A DNA stretch of 14,287 nt from Microcystis sp. T1-4 (lineage in GTDB: Bacteria; Cyanobacteriota; Cyanobacteriia; Cyanobacteriales; Microcystaceae). Below, piece after piece: positions 12,481-14,287 of the stretch. Under the pieces are notes generated by a model that was not told where the DNA came from, made no database searches, and saw nothing but the letters and a program-made list of their open reading frames with translations. The stretch lies in NCBI RefSeq assembly GCF_000297435.1, contig NZ_CAIP01000193.1, positions 1-14,287 on the forward strand. Direction: 5' to 3'. The translations under genes and the position numbers were made by a program. How positions within the stretch are numbered: position 1 is the first letter of the stretch; each line of letters begins with the position of its first letter.

Positions 12481-14287
12481 ATGGCAAGCAAATCTTATTC
12501 AATGGTGCAAAATTACCTAATCGGAACAACCGGAACGGGACTAGATCAAACGGTTGAAAGAATTGGCAGAGATCCAGGACTCGCTGGTGCCAATCTCGGT
12601 ACAAATATTACGGGTGGAATGACGGCAGCTAATGGATTAAATCAGTTAATCTTAGAAGCCAAACAAGCCACTGGAGTCGCTAGTAACGGCATTTTTACTG
12701 TCAGTGACGTAACCGCGATTAATGCCTGGATTCGTGCCAACCGTTTAGCAGAATTTACTGCTCTCCACGGCGATGATGACGGTACAACAGAAACAGGGTT
12801 TCATTTAGTCCAAAATGACGGAGCGACTCAACAGTATCGCAATCAGAATTTAGTTGATACGGTTTTTGATGGCATTTATCACATTGGTTTCCTAATTGAA
12901 AATGGCAGCTTTGTCAATGAAGATGGTAACGCCAATGCCACTGTCACCCAAGTAGCGGATTGGCTAACCCAATTTTATACAGATCGGGCAACAACTAATA
13001 CCGGACTTGATCAGATTACGGAATTAATTATTGCTGATCAGGGTTTAGCGCAAAATATACCTTGGCAAGAAATTGCTGGCGGTGCTGATGCTGCCAATGG
13101 ACTGAATGATTTATTAAAAACAGCGATTACCACCTACAATCTCGCCGCCGATGGTTCAATTTCCGAAAGCGATATTGCACAAATTAACAATTGGATTCGC
13201 TCCGATGCCACCCGTTATAATACTTTTGTTGTTCTGCATGGGGATGATGACGGCACAACAGAAACTGGCTTCCATTTAGTTCAAAATGACGGTGCTAAGA
13301 CCACATATTTTGCGAAAAACCTAGTTAATACCGTTGCCGACGGAATCTATCATATTGGTTTTGAGATCCAAAATGGGCGGTTTCTCAATGAAGATGGTGC
13401 AGCTAATGCCACAGTCAAGGACGTAGCAGATTGGGTAACATATTTTTACGTCGATCAGTCCACCACTGGCACCGGATTAGATAAAATTGTCGATACCATC
13501 AAAATTGATACTGGCTTAGCCAAGTGGACAAATGCGGGGGATATTAACGCCGGAGCCGCCGCCGCCGACGGACTTAACCATCTATTAGTCGATGGCGTTA
13601 CAGCTACAGGCATCGCTGCTGATGGCTGGATTACCAGCGATGATATTCGCACCCTCAATCAGTGGGTTCGCACTAATCACTATGACGAATTTATCCTCCT
13701 CCACGGTGACGATGAGGGAAATGAGGAAACAGGCTACCACCTGGTACAAAATGACGGAGCGACAACCCAATACTTCGGTAAAAATTTAGTCAATACCGTA
13801 GCCGATGGACTCTATCATATTGGCTTTACCATCGAAGAAAATCGTCTCGTCAACGAAGACGGCGATGCCAATGCTCGCCTTAATGATGTTGCCAGTTGGC
13901 TCAACTATTTCTATCTTCAGAAAACCATTATTTACGGTGATAACTCTAGCGACACGATTACAGGTACGAATCTTGCCGAACACCTGATGGGTTACGGGGG
14001 AAACGATATTCTCAATGGTGGCGGCGGCGATGACCTAATCGATGGAGATTGGGGGTCTGACACTTTATCGGGTGGGGTTGGTAATGACTTCCTCTATGGC
14101 GGCGCAGACAATGACCAATTAGATGGAGGCGAAGACTCAGACACTTATTATGTCTCCGGTAATCTAGCCGGAGGCTGGTCGAGTTTCCAAGGCTACGACA
14201 TCTATAGCGATACCGGCACCTCTGGGGTGGATAAAATTGTGGCTTTGGGTACAGGAGACGTGGACCTGGGGATTCTTTCCTTTAGCA
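12481..14287 (+). CDS. Large RTX-type calcium-binding secreted protein with three tandem modules (3' end outside window)
   Basis: The frame is open from ATG 12481 to the window edge (602 residues visible), and a TAA at 12451 bars an earlier start. There is no signal peptide, as expected for type I secretion with a C-terminal signal. Three modules of about 156 residues begin at GLD 20, 175 and 332. Each has AANGLN/AADGLN, a dockerin/EF-hand-like DG-I-xxxD loop leading to INxWIR, then HGDDDGTTETGFHLVQNDGA, VADGIYHIGF, NEDG and a closing W-xx-FY. From about residue 486 come RTX nonapeptides (GGNDILNGG, GGDDLIDGD, WGSDTLSGG, VGNDFLYGG, ADNDQLDGG) that fold as a calcium beta-roll. I recall this module from bacterial proteins that also carry heme peroxidase and RTX domains. 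No peroxidase domain is visible here, though one may follow beyond the edge. Enzymatic function is unknown. Confidence 0.85.
   Translation, partial: MASKSYSMVQNYLIGTTGTGLDQTVERIGRDPGLAGANLGTNITGGMTAANGLNQLILEAKQATGVASNGIFTVSDVTAINAWIRANRLAEFTALHGDDDGTTETGFHLVQNDGATQQYRNQNLVDTVFDGIYHIGFLIENGSFVNEDGNANATVTQVADWLTQFYTDRATTNTGLDQITELIIADQGLAQNIPWQEIAGGADAANGLNDLLKTAITTYNLAADGSISESDIAQINNWIRSDATRYNTFVVLHGDDDGTTETGFHLVQNDGAKTTYFAKNLVNTVADGIYHIGFEIQNGRFLNEDGAANATVKDVADWVTYFYVDQSTTGTGLDKIVDTIKIDTGLAKWTNAGDINAGAAAADGLNHLLVDGVTATGIAADGWITSDDIRTLNQWVRTNHYDEFILLHGDDEGNEETGYHLVQNDGATTQYFGKNLVNTVADGLYHIGFTIEENRLVNEDGDANARLNDVASWLNYFYLQKTIIYGDNSSDTITGTNLAEHLMGYGGNDILNGGGGDDLIDGDWGSDTLSGGVGNDFLYGGADNDQLDGGEDSDTYYVSGNLAGGWSSFQGYDIYSDTGTSGVDKIVALGTGDVDLGILSFS

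Noticed and set aside
13455..13983. Several 60-70-codon frames on both strands within the RTX gene
   Set aside because: All are shadows of the long frame from 12481, which has strong repeat conservation at the protein level.

Overview
The window looks like chromosomal DNA of a unicellular, bloom-forming cyanobacterium, most like Microcystis. This rests on codon style, heptanucleotide short tandem repeats (TAACTGA and TCTTGYY arrays), HIP1 octamers (GCGATCGC at 6423 and 11990), a phytol-kinase-type gene, a PEP-CTERM protein, a DUF29 protein and several decayed toxin-antitoxin and transposon pieces. The genus is an inference from style; I ran no search.

Layout. Bases 1-421 are the right part of an IS200/IS605 (IS1341-like) element: the C-terminal end of TnpB, then a right-end hairpin and a TCAA boundary. 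A phytol/polyprenol kinase-like membrane protein follows (477-1163). Next is a 500-base repeat-filled spacer whose last heptamer array touches the ATG of an aldose-1-epimerase-like gene (1665-2537). A strong sigma70-type promoter then drives tRNA-Lys(UUU), and 29 bases later comes tsaB, one of the proteins that makes t6A37 on that class of tRNA. tsaB ends exactly where a convergent PEP-CTERM choice-of-anchor protein ends (3305-4960, minus). Rightward genes for serine acetyltransferase (cysE) and UvrA follow. The end of uvrA overlaps a leftward methyltransferase gene, which is itself overlapped by 8 bases by an upstream antitoxin-like gene with an operator-like inverted repeat.

From about 9940 to 12480 the DNA is AT-rich and decaying. 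It holds an unassigned spacer, a VapB/VapC-type pair in which both genes are broken (a stop at antitoxin codon 17 and a frameshifting deletion after toxin codon 8), and repeat-derived palindromes. It also holds an intact DUF29 gene with a terminator, a DUF2079-like C-terminal fragment with an internal TGA, and a stretch that could fold into a series of stem-loops. The window ends inside a large, probably secreted RTX protein (from 12481) built of three ~156-residue modules followed by calcium-binding nonapeptides; it has no stop before the window edge.

The housekeeping core (tRNA-Lys, tsaB, cysE, uvrA, kinase, epimerase) is ordinary. The most notable items are the doubly broken toxin-antitoxin pair, the tRNA-Lys/tsaB linkage, the triplicated module of the RTX protein with its structured upstream region, and the DUF2079-like remnant. 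I found no CRISPR array and no clear evidence of a new defence system.
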